Positions 49,143 through 57,121 of a stretch of DNA of 64,000 bases are shown in pieces. Numbering within the stretch: position 1 is the first letter of the stretch; each line of letters starts with the position of its first letter. Location: contig CATNCS010000001.1 of assembly GCA_950097245.1 (NCBI GenBank), positions 51,238 through 115,237 of the forward strand. Reading direction: 5' to 3'. Under the pieces are notes generated by a model. The model was not told the origin of the DNA, ran no database searches, and worked only from the letters and a program-made list of their open reading frames with translations. The stretch comes from an uncultured Oscillospiraceae bacterium. Its GTDB lineage: Bacteria > Bacillota > Clostridia > Oscillospirales > Oscillospiraceae. Position numbers and translations under genes: made by a program.

Positions 49143-49570
49143 TCGGATTTCCTCCTTACAATTTTTTCGGCCTGAGAGGGGCCGGGTTTCGGATAAACCA
49201 TGGAAAATTTTTTCGTTCTGTCGGCTCTCCGGTAGACCCGGGAGATTTAACATTTTTGAAATCATTTTCTCTGTTTTATCCAAATTTTTCGAGGTTTTTC
49301 AACTTTTCTCCCTATCACCCCAGTGTCACGATCCTTGCACGGGATTTTTCGTTGCGGAAAGCAGGAGAAAATCCGAAAAAAGGCCTGTTTCCACGTAAAA
49401 AAGTTTCGCTGGTAGACATCCGGTAGACACCCTAAAATATGGAAAGGCCCCCAACCCCTGGGCCGCAGGGGATTGGAGGCCTTTCTGGTAGACTTTTGGT
49501 AGACCTGCGGGAGATTGTACGAAAAAATATTGTCCGCAGGCATCTTAACAAAAGCTTCACAATTCCCGCC
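49143..49570. other. S-layer gene upstream region with GGTAGAC repeats
   Basis: 430 bp without a supported gene. GGTAGAC occurs at 49231, 49411, 49422, 49487 and 49498; the last two pairs are each spaced 11 bp. A large hairpin (GAAAGGCCCCCAACCCCTG and near-complement CAGGGGATTGGAGGCCTTTC) lies at 49442-49485. A weak minus promoter (TTGAAA, 17 bp, ATAAAA) near 49300 could drive the S-layer gene. Confidence 0.55.
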
Positions 49571-49634
49571 TTGACATGGGAAAGACCCTTCTGTATAATA
49601 CATGACATCCTGTCACATTGCGACAGCCTGTCAT
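49571..49634 (+). promoter_or_regulatory. Promoter and TetR-type operator of the efflux operon
   Basis: TTGACA, 17 bp, TATAAT (49571-49599), followed at once by the inverted repeat ATGACATCCTGTC-n7-GACAGCCTGTCAT (49602-49634, 11 of 13 pairs). Placed to repress transcription of the regulator and pump genes. Confidence 0.85.
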
Positions 49635-49650
49635 AACAAGGAGGGAGACT

Positions 49651-50277
49651 GTGCCCACCGCAACATTTTTTCGATTGCCGGAGGAGAAGAGAAAAAGGCT
49701 GATTGATGCCTGTTGGAGCGAGATGACCAGGGTGCGTTTTACCGATGCATCCATCAACCGGATTATTACGGCGGCCCGCATCCCCCGGGGCAGCTTCTAC
49801 CAGTATTTCGAGGACAAAGAGGACCTGATCCGCTACTTATTGGAGGATATGCGGGAGTATTTCGTCTCTCTGCTGCGAAATATCCTCATCGAGGCCCGGG
49901 GCGACCTGTTCGCCCTGCCGCTGGCGGCCTACGACCGCTTTATCGGCCAGCGGGGACATACCGACCCCATGCTCTCCCTGTTTCTCAAGCTGCTGCGGCT
50001 GAATCAGGGGATGGATCTGCAAAATTTCATGGGCGGCCCGGAGCAATTTCTGCCCGACGAGCTGTGGGAGGCGGTGGACACCGTCAAGCTGCGGCGGGGC
50101 AGCCGGGAATATGCCGACCAGGTCTTTCACCTGTCCTGTGCGGTGCTGGCCTTCGCCATTGTGGAGACCCTGCACGACCCGGCCCAGACCACCCAAATAC
50201 GCGAGATGACCCAAATACGTATGGACCTGCTCCGCTACGGCGGGGCGGCGGAAGGATATAAGGAGGAGCCCACATGA
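49651..50277 (+). CDS. TetR family transcriptional regulator
   Basis: 208 residues from GTG 49651 after AAGGAGGGAGACT. N-terminal HTH: RLIDACWSEMTRVRFTDASI, NRIITAARIPRGSFYQYFED, KEDLIRYLL, the standard TetR recognition fold. The C-terminal ligand domain (residues ~65-200) is variable. It heads the operon and overlaps the TolC-like gene by ATGA, with a palindromic operator just downstream of the promoter. It should repress its own operon and release it on binding a pump substrate. Confidence 0.94.
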   Translation: MPTATFFRLPEEKRKRLIDACWSEMTRVRFTDASINRIITAARIPRGSFYQYFEDKEDLIRYLLEDMREYFVSLLRNILIEARGDLFALPLAAYDRFIGQRGHTDPMLSLFLKLLRLNQGMDLQNFMGGPEQFLPDELWEAVDTVKLRRGSREYADQVFHLSCAVLAFAIVETLHDPAQTTQIREMTQIRMDLLRYGGAAEGYKEEPT

Positions 50278-51659
50278 AGCAACGAATAACCGCCCTGCTG
50301 CTGACGGCGGCGCTGGCCCTGTCCCTGCTGGCCACTGCCGCCCTGGCGGCGGAGGAAAGCCCGTCCGCGCCGGCCGCCTCCGCAGTCCAGACGGAGCCTG
50401 ACGGCACCTCCGCCGGGGAGCCGGAGGCCCAGGCGGAGCCTGAGGAAAACGCTGAACAGACCGGCGGCGATACCGGGGAGGAGCCCGAGCCCCCGGTGGA
50501 GGAGTACATACCGGACCCGGTGGGGTCCATCACCTTCGGCAACCTGAACCGCCGGATGCACGAGGGCAACCTCCAGGTGCTGGCCCTTCAGGAGAGCATC
50601 GACATGATTGATGAGCTGGACTACGATAAGCTGAAGGAGGAGCTGCGGGAGCAGCTCAACGAGATTGCCAAGGCCCAGTGGAGCATGGTGATGTCCTCCG
50701 ATATGATGATCCAGGCGGGTATGATGAGCGAGTATGAGTACCACAGCGCCTACGATCAGATGGACAGCGCCTACGACGCCCTGCGCAAGCAGTTTGACGC
50801 CATCAAGGAGGGCGACATGCAGGCGGACAACGCCGACACCGTCCGTCAGCTGAAAAGCCTGCAAAACCAGATCATTATGGCCGGGGAGGCCACCTACATC
50901 GCCCTGACCGCCATGGAGCTGCAGGAGGACGGCCTGGAGCGGCAGCTGGCCGCCCTGGACCGGCAGATTACCGAGCTGGAGCTGCGCTACCAGCTGGGCC
51001 ACGTATCCTCCATGACGGTGAAGCAGGCCAAGTCAGGCCGGGCGGCCCTGTCCAGCGGCCTGTCCACTCTGAGGATGAGCCTGAACACCTACAAGGGGCA
51101 GCTGGAGCTGCTCATCGGGGCGGATATCACCGGGGAGCTCTCCCTGGGGACTCTGCCCACCGTATCCCAGGAGGAGCTGAGCTCCATGGACCTGGAGAAA
51201 GACCTGGAGACCGCCAAGGAAAACAGCTGGGACCTGTACCAGGCCACCGAGGACTACAAGGACGCCCGGGAGAAATACAACGACCACGGGGGGGACTACG
51301 GCCAGACCTACAAGGCCAACGACCGGTCCTACCAGCAGGCCCGGCACACCTACTACTCCGCCAAGTACACCTACGACAACACGGTGCAGAGCTTCGAGCT
51401 GAACCTGCGCAACCTGTATCTGAAGGTGAAGGACTGCCAGCAGATCCTGGCCGCCTCCCGCACCGCCCTGGCGGTGGAGCAGGACAACTACGCCGTGGCC
51501 CAGCTGAAGCAGAGCCAGGGCACCATCTCCCAAAACGCCCTTCTGGAGGCTGAGGATAAGCTGAAGGAGGCCCGGGAGAAGGCGGCCGGGGCGGAAAACG
51601 ACCTGTTCTCCGCCTGGAACACCTACCGCTGGGCCGTGGACTACGGCATTATGAATTAA
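50274..51659 (+). CDS. TolC-family outer-membrane-channel-like protein
   Basis: 461 residues. Signal peptide (QRITALLLTAALALSLLATA, cleavage near ALAAEE), an acidic Pro/Glu linker to ~residue 80, then long alternating helices with heptad character (ELDYDKLKEELREQLNEIAK, ALDRQITELELRYQ, YLKVKDCQQILAASRTALAV). This is the TolC/OEP helical barrel layout. Firmicutes lack a classical outer membrane, so its channel role is unclear; it may bridge the wall. Cotranscribed with adaptor and RND pump. Confidence 0.85.
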   Translation: MKQRITALLLTAALALSLLATAALAAEESPSAPAASAVQTEPDGTSAGEPEAQAEPEENAEQTGGDTGEEPEPPVEEYIPDPVGSITFGNLNRRMHEGNLQVLALQESIDMIDELDYDKLKEELREQLNEIAKAQWSMVMSSDMMIQAGMMSEYEYHSAYDQMDSAYDALRKQFDAIKEGDMQADNADTVRQLKSLQNQIIMAGEATYIALTAMELQEDGLERQLAALDRQITELELRYQLGHVSSMTVKQAKSGRAALSSGLSTLRMSLNTYKGQLELLIGADITGELSLGTLPTVSQEELSSMDLEKDLETAKENSWDLYQATEDYKDAREKYNDHGGDYGQTYKANDRSYQQARHTYYSAKYTYDNTVQSFELNLRNLYLKVKDCQQILAASRTALAVEQDNYAVAQLKQSQGTISQNALLEAEDKLKEAREKAAGAENDLFSAWNTYRWAVDYGIMN

Positions 51660-51672
51660 AGGAGACCGCCTC

Positions 51673-52863
51673 ATGAAGCAGAAAAAAATTGTTGCCGCTC
51701 TCCTGGCCGGCGCCATGATATTCGGCCTTGCCGCCTGCCAGTCCGGCGGGGAGGCCTCCGGCTCCCAGGGGGACGCCGCCCCCGCCGGAGTGGCCGTCCA
51801 GGTCCAGGAGGTGGCCATCGACACCATCTCCACCGAGAACAAGGTATCCGGCCGGGTGGTCACCGACGGGCAGGAGTCCGTCTTTGTCATGACCAACGCC
51901 CAGTGCCTGGCCGTCTACGTGGAGGCGGGGGACGCGGTCACCGCCGGGCAGACCCTGTGCGCCCTGGACCTGGCCAGCACTCTGTCCTCCTACAGCGCCG
52001 CCAATATCACCTATACCTCCGCCGTCCAGAGCTATCAGGACCAGGCGGCCATCTTCGACAAGCAGATCGACCTGGCGGAGAAGAATGTCAGCGATTTGCA
52101 GGCCCTGTTTGAGATCGGGGCCGCCTCTCAGCTGGAAATCGACCAGGCGGAGCTGTCTCTCCAGACCGCCCGGGCTCAGCGGGACTCCACCCTGGCCCAG
52201 CTGGAGGCCGGGATGCAGAGCTACAAATCCAACGTGGAGCAGCTGGGGTCCGTACTGGAGAACGTGGACGCCAAGGGCAACGTGATCGCCCCCATCGACG
52301 GCACAATTATCTCCCTCAGCGCCACGGAGGGCGGGTTCATCTCCGCCTCCGCCCCGGTGGCCGTCATCGACGGGGTGGACCGGATGGAGGTGGCGGTCTC
52401 TGTCTCCGAGGCCCTGGTGCCCAAGCTGTCCCGGGGGGACGAGGTGGACGTGTCCATCAGCTCCCTGGGGGTCGACGTGGTGGGCACCATCAAGAGCATC
52501 GACCTGGCCGCCAGCATGCAGACCAAGCTGTACAGCGTCACCGTCTCCATCAACGAGGACGTGCCCGGCCTGCTGTCCGGCATGTTCGCCGACGTGTCCT
52601 TCCGCACCGACACCTCCGCCGACACCGTCGTCATCCCCACCGAGGCCATCCTCACCAGCAACGGCCAGCAGTATGTCTTTGTGGCGGACGGCATCTCAGA
52701 GGGCAGCGGCACCGCCCGCTATGTGGAGATCAGCACCGGCCTGACGGGCAACGGCGTCACCGAGGTCACCTCCGGCCTGAAGGCCGGGGACATGCTGGTG
52801 ACAGTGGGGCAGGCCTACCTGTCTGAGGGCGACCCGGTGCGCATCGTCTCTGAGGAGGGCTGA
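51673..52863 (+). CDS. RND efflux adaptor (HlyD/MFP family) lipoprotein
   Basis: 396 residues. Lipobox FGLAAC near residue 20. Biotinyl-lipoyl half (AVYVEAGDAVTAGQTLCALD), a coiled-coil hairpin (residues ~95-190: QIDLAEKNVSDLQALFEIGA, LEIDQAELSLQTARAQRDST), the second lipoyl half (DAKGNVIAPIDGTIISLSA) and beta-barrel domains follow. It links the RND pump to the TolC-like protein. AAAGGAGACC precedes the ATG; the pump starts 6 nt after it. Confidence 0.94.
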   Translation: MKQKKIVAALLAGAMIFGLAACQSGGEASGSQGDAAPAGVAVQVQEVAIDTISTENKVSGRVVTDGQESVFVMTNAQCLAVYVEAGDAVTAGQTLCALDLASTLSSYSAANITYTSAVQSYQDQAAIFDKQIDLAEKNVSDLQALFEIGAASQLEIDQAELSLQTARAQRDSTLAQLEAGMQSYKSNVEQLGSVLENVDAKGNVIAPIDGTIISLSATEGGFISASAPVAVIDGVDRMEVAVSVSEALVPKLSRGDEVDVSISSLGVDVVGTIKSIDLAASMQTKLYSVTVSINEDVPGLLSGMFADVSFRTDTSADTVVIPTEAILTSNGQQYVFVADGISEGSGTARYVEISTGLTGNGVTEVTSGLKAGDMLVTVGQAYLSEGDPVRIVSEEG

Positions 52864-52868
52864 GGCCT

Positions 52869-55800
52869 GTGAATAATATCGCGAAATTCTGTATCAGGCA
52901 CAAGGTCACCACCCTGATGGCGGTGATTATGATCTCCATCTTCGGCGTGGTCTTTACCACCCGGCTGCAGCTGGCCCTCCTCCCGGATATGGAGGCCCCC
53001 GCGGCGCTGGTGATGTGCTACTACAACGGCGCCACCCCCTCCGACATGGAGGAGCTGGTCACCCGGCCCCTGGAGTCGGCCATCATGTCGGTGTCCGGGG
53101 TGGACGGGGTGAGCTCCACCTCCTCCGACGGGGTGAGCCAGCTCCAGATCACCTACGTGGAGGGCACCAATCTGGACATCGCCGCCACCAAGCTGCGGGA
53201 GCAGTTTGACCGGCTGTCCCTCCCCGACGGGGCCATGGAGCCCATCATCGTCAACATCAATGTGGGCGACCTGATGCCCTCGGCCATGATCGCCCTCCAG
53301 GGGGAGGACCTGGCCTCGGTCCAGGCCCTGGCGGAGGACACGGTGTCCCCCGCCCTGGAGCGCATCGACGGGGTGGCCCACGTCACCGTCTCCGGCGGCG
53401 TCACCCAGCAGATCGCCGTGGAGGTGGACCCCACCCGGGCGGCGGGCTTCGGCCTGTCCAACAGCTACATCGCCCAGATGCTGGCGGCGGACAACCTGCT
53501 CTACCCCGGGGGCGACATGCACAACGGCACCCAGACCCTCACCGTCACCACCGACGCCAAATTCCAGACGGTGGAGGACGTGGCCAACCTGATTCTCCCC
53601 CTCCAGACCGGGGGCACCGTCCGCCTGTCTGAGGTGGCCAGGGTGACCCTGGAGACCGGTGACCCGGAGGCCATCGCCAAGACCGACGGCGCACCCTGTG
53701 TGGTGCTCCAGGTGTCCAAGCAGTCGGGGGCCAACGAGGTGGACACCGCCGACGCGGTGGTGGAGGAGATGGAGAAGCTCCACGCCAAAAACAGCGCGGT
53801 GGAGTACACTGTGCTGTATACCGCCTCCGACTACATCAACATGGCGGTAAACGCCGCCGTGCAGAACATCATTATGGGGGTCATCCTGGCCGCCGTGGTG
53901 GTCTTCCTCTTCCTGCGGCGCTGGGGCGCCACCGCCACCATCGCCGTGTCCATGCCCGTGTGTATCCTCACGGTGTTCGTGCTGATGAACGTGTTTCACC
54001 TCACCCTGAACATGATGTCCCTGGGGGGCATCGCCATGGGCGTGGGCATGATTGTGGACAACTCCATTGTGGTGCTGGAGAACATCTACCGCTACTCCGC
54101 CGAGGGCCACAGCCGGATGGAGTCCTGCGTGGAGGGCACAAAGGAGGTCTTTACCTCCCTCACCGCCTCCACCCTCACCACCGTGGCGGTGTTCCTGCCC
54201 CTGGGCCTCACCGGGGGGATGGCGGGGATGCTCTTTGACGACTTCTGCCTGACCATCTCCTTCCTGATCCTGGGTTCCCTGGTGATTGCCGTCACCCTGG
54301 TCCCTCTGCTGTGCTATTTCCTGCTGGATGAGAAGAAGGTCCACCAGCACGCCCTGAAAAAGGCGGAAAAAAAGGCCAAAAAGCACGCCGCCGGCCAGTT
54401 CGGCCTGGGCCACCGGGTCAACGAGACATACACCAGGCTGCTGAGCTACTTTGTCCGCCACCTGTGGGTGGGGATGCTGGCCTCCGTGGGGCTGGTGGCC
54501 GTCTTTATTTTCGCCTGTATGTCTACCAAGATGGTGCTCATGCCTGAGATGGACCAGGGCATGGTCCAGATTTCCATCAGCACCCCCACCGGCTCCGAGG
54601 TGGAGGACACCGCCGCCATCGCCGACCGGGTGGTGGATATCGCCATGGAGAACGTCCCGGAGCTGGAGTCGGTCTACCACCTGTCCCAGCCCGAGTCCTC
54701 CACCGTGGGCCTGGTGCTGTCCGACAAGGAGGACCGGAACCGGAGCAGCAGTGATGTGGCCCAGGCCATGCGCCAGCTGACCCGGGATATCGCCGGGTGC
54801 GAGATCACCGTCTCCACCTCCGATATGACCGCCCTCATGGGCGGCGGGGCGGACATCAGCGTGGACATCACCGGCAGCGACTACGAGACCCTGACCATGA
54901 TCGCCAACGACCTGGCCGCCCAGATCAGCCAGCTGCCCGACGCGGTGGACGTGGGTACCTCTGAGGCCAAGGAGGTGGAACAGGTCACCGTCACCATGAA
55001 CCGGGAGGCCGCCTCCCAGTACGGCCTGACCGCCGCTACCGTGGGGGCCGCCGTCCGCTCCGAGCTGTCCGGCTCCACCGCCACCACCGTCACCATCAGC
55101 AACAAGGAGCTGGACGTGGTGGTCCGGGGGGACGGCAAGGCCGCCGCCAGCCTGGACGCCCTGAAGTCCATGTCCATCCCCTCCGCCTTCGGCGGGACGG
55201 TGCCCCTGTCCGCCGTGGCTGACGTGAATATCGAGCTGGCCCCCCAGAGCATCATCCGGGTGAACCAGTCCCGGCAGATTTCCGTCACCGGCGACACCAT
55301 CAGCGGCGATACCACCGCCATCACCCAGGAGATTGAAAAAATCCTGGCCGGCTACACCCTCCCCGACGGCTATAACGCGGAGACCTCAGGGGCCTACGAG
55401 GATATGATGGACAGCTTTGGCGACCTGCTGCTGGCCCTGGTGGTGGCTATGGGCCTGGTCTACTTCGTGCTGGCCTCCCAGTTTGAGTCCTTCCTCATGC
55501 CGGTGATTGTGATGATGATCCTCCCCGTGGCCTTCACCGGGGCGCTGTTCGCCCTGCCCCTCACCGGCCGGGACCTGTCCATGATCTCTCTGGTGGCCCT
55601 GATTATGCTGGCCGGCACGGTGGTCAACTCCTCCATCATCCTGGTGGACTACATCCGCCAGCGCCGGGAACAGGGGGAGAGTCGGGTGGACGCCATCCTC
55701 CACGCCTGCCCCCTGCGTATCCGCCCCGTGCTCATGACCACCCTCACCACCATCCTGGCCCTGGTGCCCATGGCCCTGGGGCTGGCCGAGGGCGCGGCGG

Positions 55801-55991
55801 AGATGATGAGCGATATGAGCATCACCATGATCTCCGGTATGGTCATCTCCACCGTTATCACCCTGCTGTTTACCCCGGTTTACTACTCCGTCATCGATGA
55901 TCTGAGCCACATCTTCTCCCGGAAAAAGAAAAAGGGAGCGCCCCCTGCTCAGCCAACCGCTGAGGAAGCCGTCCCTGCAACAGCTGAATAA
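52869..55991 (+). CDS. RND family efflux permease (AcrB/HAE1-like)
   Basis: 1040 residues, GTG start. Twelve membrane segments with two large extracytoplasmic loops (residues ~35-330 and ~560-860). MSLGGIAMGVGMIVDNSIVV carries a conserved Asp-Asn of the proton relay in the fourth helix. The final bundle includes LVSLVALIMLAGTVVNSSII-type repeats (FALPLTGRDLSMISLVALIM). It exports hydrophobic or drug-like compounds with the adaptor and TolC-like partner. Ends in an Ala/Pro/Glu tail, then a bidirectional terminator. Confidence 0.95.
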   Translation: MNNIAKFCIRHKVTTLMAVIMISIFGVVFTTRLQLALLPDMEAPAALVMCYYNGATPSDMEELVTRPLESAIMSVSGVDGVSSTSSDGVSQLQITYVEGTNLDIAATKLREQFDRLSLPDGAMEPIIVNINVGDLMPSAMIALQGEDLASVQALAEDTVSPALERIDGVAHVTVSGGVTQQIAVEVDPTRAAGFGLSNSYIAQMLAADNLLYPGGDMHNGTQTLTVTTDAKFQTVEDVANLILPLQTGGTVRLSEVARVTLETGDPEAIAKTDGAPCVVLQVSKQSGANEVDTADAVVEEMEKLHAKNSAVEYTVLYTASDYINMAVNAAVQNIIMGVILAAVVVFLFLRRWGATATIAVSMPVCILTVFVLMNVFHLTLNMMSLGGIAMGVGMIVDNSIVVLENIYRYSAEGHSRMESCVEGTKEVFTSLTASTLTTVAVFLPLGLTGGMAGMLFDDFCLTISFLILGSLVIAVTLVPLLCYFLLDEKKVHQHALKKAEKKAKKHAAGQFGLGHRVNETYTRLLSYFVRHLWVGMLASVGLVAVFIFACMSTKMVLMPEMDQGMVQISISTPTGSEVEDTAAIADRVVDIAMENVPELESVYHLSQPESSTVGLVLSDKEDRNRSSSDVAQAMRQLTRDIAGCEITVSTSDMTALMGGGADISVDITGSDYETLTMIANDLAAQISQLPDAVDVGTSEAKEVEQVTVTMNREAASQYGLTAATVGAAVRSELSGSTATTVTISNKELDVVVRGDGKAAASLDALKSMSIPSAFGGTVPLSAVADVNIELAPQSIIRVNQSRQISVTGDTISGDTTAITQEIEKILAGYTLPDGYNAETSGAYEDMMDSFGDLLLALVVAMGLVYFVLASQFESFLMPVIVMMILPVAFTGALFALPLTGRDLSMISLVALIMLAGTVVNSSIILVDYIRQRREQGESRVDAILHACPLRIRPVLMTTLTTILALVPMALGLAEGAAEMMSDMSITMISGMVISTVITLLFTPVYYSVIDDLSHIFSRKKKKGAPPAQPTAEEAVPATAE

Positions 55992-55996
55992 CAAAA

Positions 55997-56031
55997 AAAG
56001 ACGCTGAAATTCTAGCTTTCAGCGTCTTTTC
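55997..56031. terminator. Bidirectional terminator between the RND pump and an XRE gene
   Basis: AAAAGACGCTGAAA/TTTCAGCGTCTTTT with symmetric A/T runs. Confidence 0.9.
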
Positions 56032-56253
56032 TTATTTTGTCCTGGGGTAGGGCTTCTGCACATCAGTTAAGCCCAAAAGGTAATCTATGCTGGTGTGGTA
56101 GAATGCCGCTAATCGAATGAGCACATCCGTCGGGATATCCCGCTTTCCCAGCTCATAATGGGAATAGCTCACCTGACTGCATTGCAGATAGCTTGCAAGG
56201 TCCCTTTGAAGCAGGTCGCTGTCTTCCCTCAGATCGCGTATCCGTCTATACAT
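56032..56253 (-). CDS. XRE-family helix-turn-helix regulator 2
   Basis: 73 residues. RIRDLREDSDLLQRDLASYLQ, QVSYSHYELGKRDIPTD and LIRLAAFYHTSIDYLLGLTD form one HTH_3 domain. It is divergent from the 163-aa membrane gene, with perfect 11-bp inverted arms in the shared promoter region. This is the same arrangement as the XRE pair at 8139-8701, with a different partner. Confidence 0.9.
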   Translation of the reverse strand: MYRRIRDLREDSDLLQRDLASYLQCSQVSYSHYELGKRDIPTDVLIRLAAFYHTSIDYLLGLTDVQKPYPRTK

Positions 56254-56302
56254 TCTGTGTCGCTCCTCTCAAAATCAGGGTGCACACAAAAAGTATAGAT
56301 AA

Positions 56303-56345
56303 AACATTTTGTTATCTTGACTGACAAAACAAAATGTTATATAAT
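56303..56345. promoter_or_regulatory. Divergent promoter with perfect XRE operator
   Basis: AACATTTTGTT (56303-56313) and AACAAAATGTT (56328-56338) are exact inverted arms. Plus promoter TTGACT (56317-56322), 17 bp, TATAAT (56340-56345) lies between and over them. Confidence 0.8.
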
Positions 56346-56391
56346 GAAACCGCAGCGCTGAACAAGAACGATGAAAAGAGGTATCAATTAT

Positions 56392-56883
56392 ATGAGTCTG
56401 TCTGATTTATTCCCAATGATCTTTTTTCTGGCCATCATAGTCGCTTTTATTGCTTTTACGGTGTTGTACTTCAAAGCATTCTACTCAGGACGGGCAAAGC
56501 GGCAGGAAAAGGTAGAGGAACAGCGAAAACGTCACGGCGGCGAGTGCATACTGGAGTGGAGCGGCCCACTGGCCCAGGGTGCGGCAGATCAGGAGTTTGG
56601 CAATCTGGTCGTAGTCATACCCAAAAAGCGGGGAGACGGCAGTGCCCGTTTTTACGAGAAGGGCGTAATTGTGGATCAGAAACGGGTGCCCTATTCGGAG
56701 GTAAAAGATATTGTCTATCTGAAAGGACGGCCAGGGAAAAAATATACGTTAAAATCCACTATGAGAGATTCGGCGGTCATGTGGATTTATCGCAGAAAGG
56801 GATCAACTATTGGCATCCGGGATTTCAGTTATTCTTTCGATGACCAGACGATGGAAACTATTAAAAACGGATTGGGATACTAA
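56392..56883 (+). CDS. Membrane-anchored protein, function unknown
   Basis: 163 residues from ATG 56392 (GAGGT 9 nt upstream). N-terminal anchor (FPMIFFLAIIVAFIAFTVLY), then a basic stretch and a ~110-residue soluble domain with beta strands (FGNLVVVIPKKRGDGSARFY, EKGVIVDQKRVPYSEVKDIV), reminiscent of PH-like membrane-associated domains, though I cannot name one. The domain should face the cytosol if the positive-inside rule holds. Base composition is more AT-rich than neighbours, and it is controlled by the divergent XRE. Terminator at 56892-56915. Confidence 0.75.
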   Translation: MSLSDLFPMIFFLAIIVAFIAFTVLYFKAFYSGRAKRQEKVEEQRKRHGGECILEWSGPLAQGAADQEFGNLVVVIPKKRGDGSARFYEKGVIVDQKRVPYSEVKDIVYLKGRPGKKYTLKSTMRDSAVMWIYRRKGSTIGIRDFSYSFDDQTMETIKNGLGY

Positions 56884-56891
56884 AAAATTTT

Positions 56892-56916
56892 GGCCCCGCC
56901 AACCGGCGGGGCCTTT
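56892..56916 (+). terminator. Terminator after the membrane-anchored gene
   Basis: GGCCCCGCC-AACC-GGCGGGGCC then TTT. Confidence 0.8.
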
Positions 56917-56934
56917 CCAATCGTTTTGCGTTTA

Positions 56935-57084
56935 TTACTTCTGACCTGCGGAAAAAACGTACACGGTGATCAATTTCTTAACTTCCTCCGGTGTGTAGCT
57001 CTCCTGCGTAGGGTTCTCATCAATGATGTGGCACAGGTCAAGGGCCATTGCCTTTCGCGTGTCCTGCCGTTCTGCTTCTGTCAT
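56935..57084 (-). CDS. 49-residue protein, function unknown
   Basis: Not in the ORF track. ATG 57084 with AAGGAGGTTTTAAGCA upstream. Starts MTEAERQDTRKAMALDLCHI, later PEEVKKLITVYVFSAGQK. Soluble, helical, no known family. It lies between nadE and the membrane-anchored gene on the minus strand and is probably expressed from its own promoter or by read-through from nadE. Confidence 0.68.
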   Translation of the reverse strand: MTEAERQDTRKAMALDLCHIIDENPTQESYTPEEVKKLITVYVFSAGQK

Positions 57085-57121
57085 TGCTTAAAACCTCCTT
57101 TTCTTTTATAACTCCATTATA

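Noticed and set aside
44799-49175. 1458-aa plus-strand ORF
   Set aside because: Antisense of the S-layer gene; no ribosome site or domain, and codon bias belongs to the minus strand.
49262-49603. 113-aa minus-strand ORF upstream of the S-layer gene
   Set aside because: No ribosome site, overlaps a promoter/operator on the other strand and a long hairpin; composition unlike a real protein.
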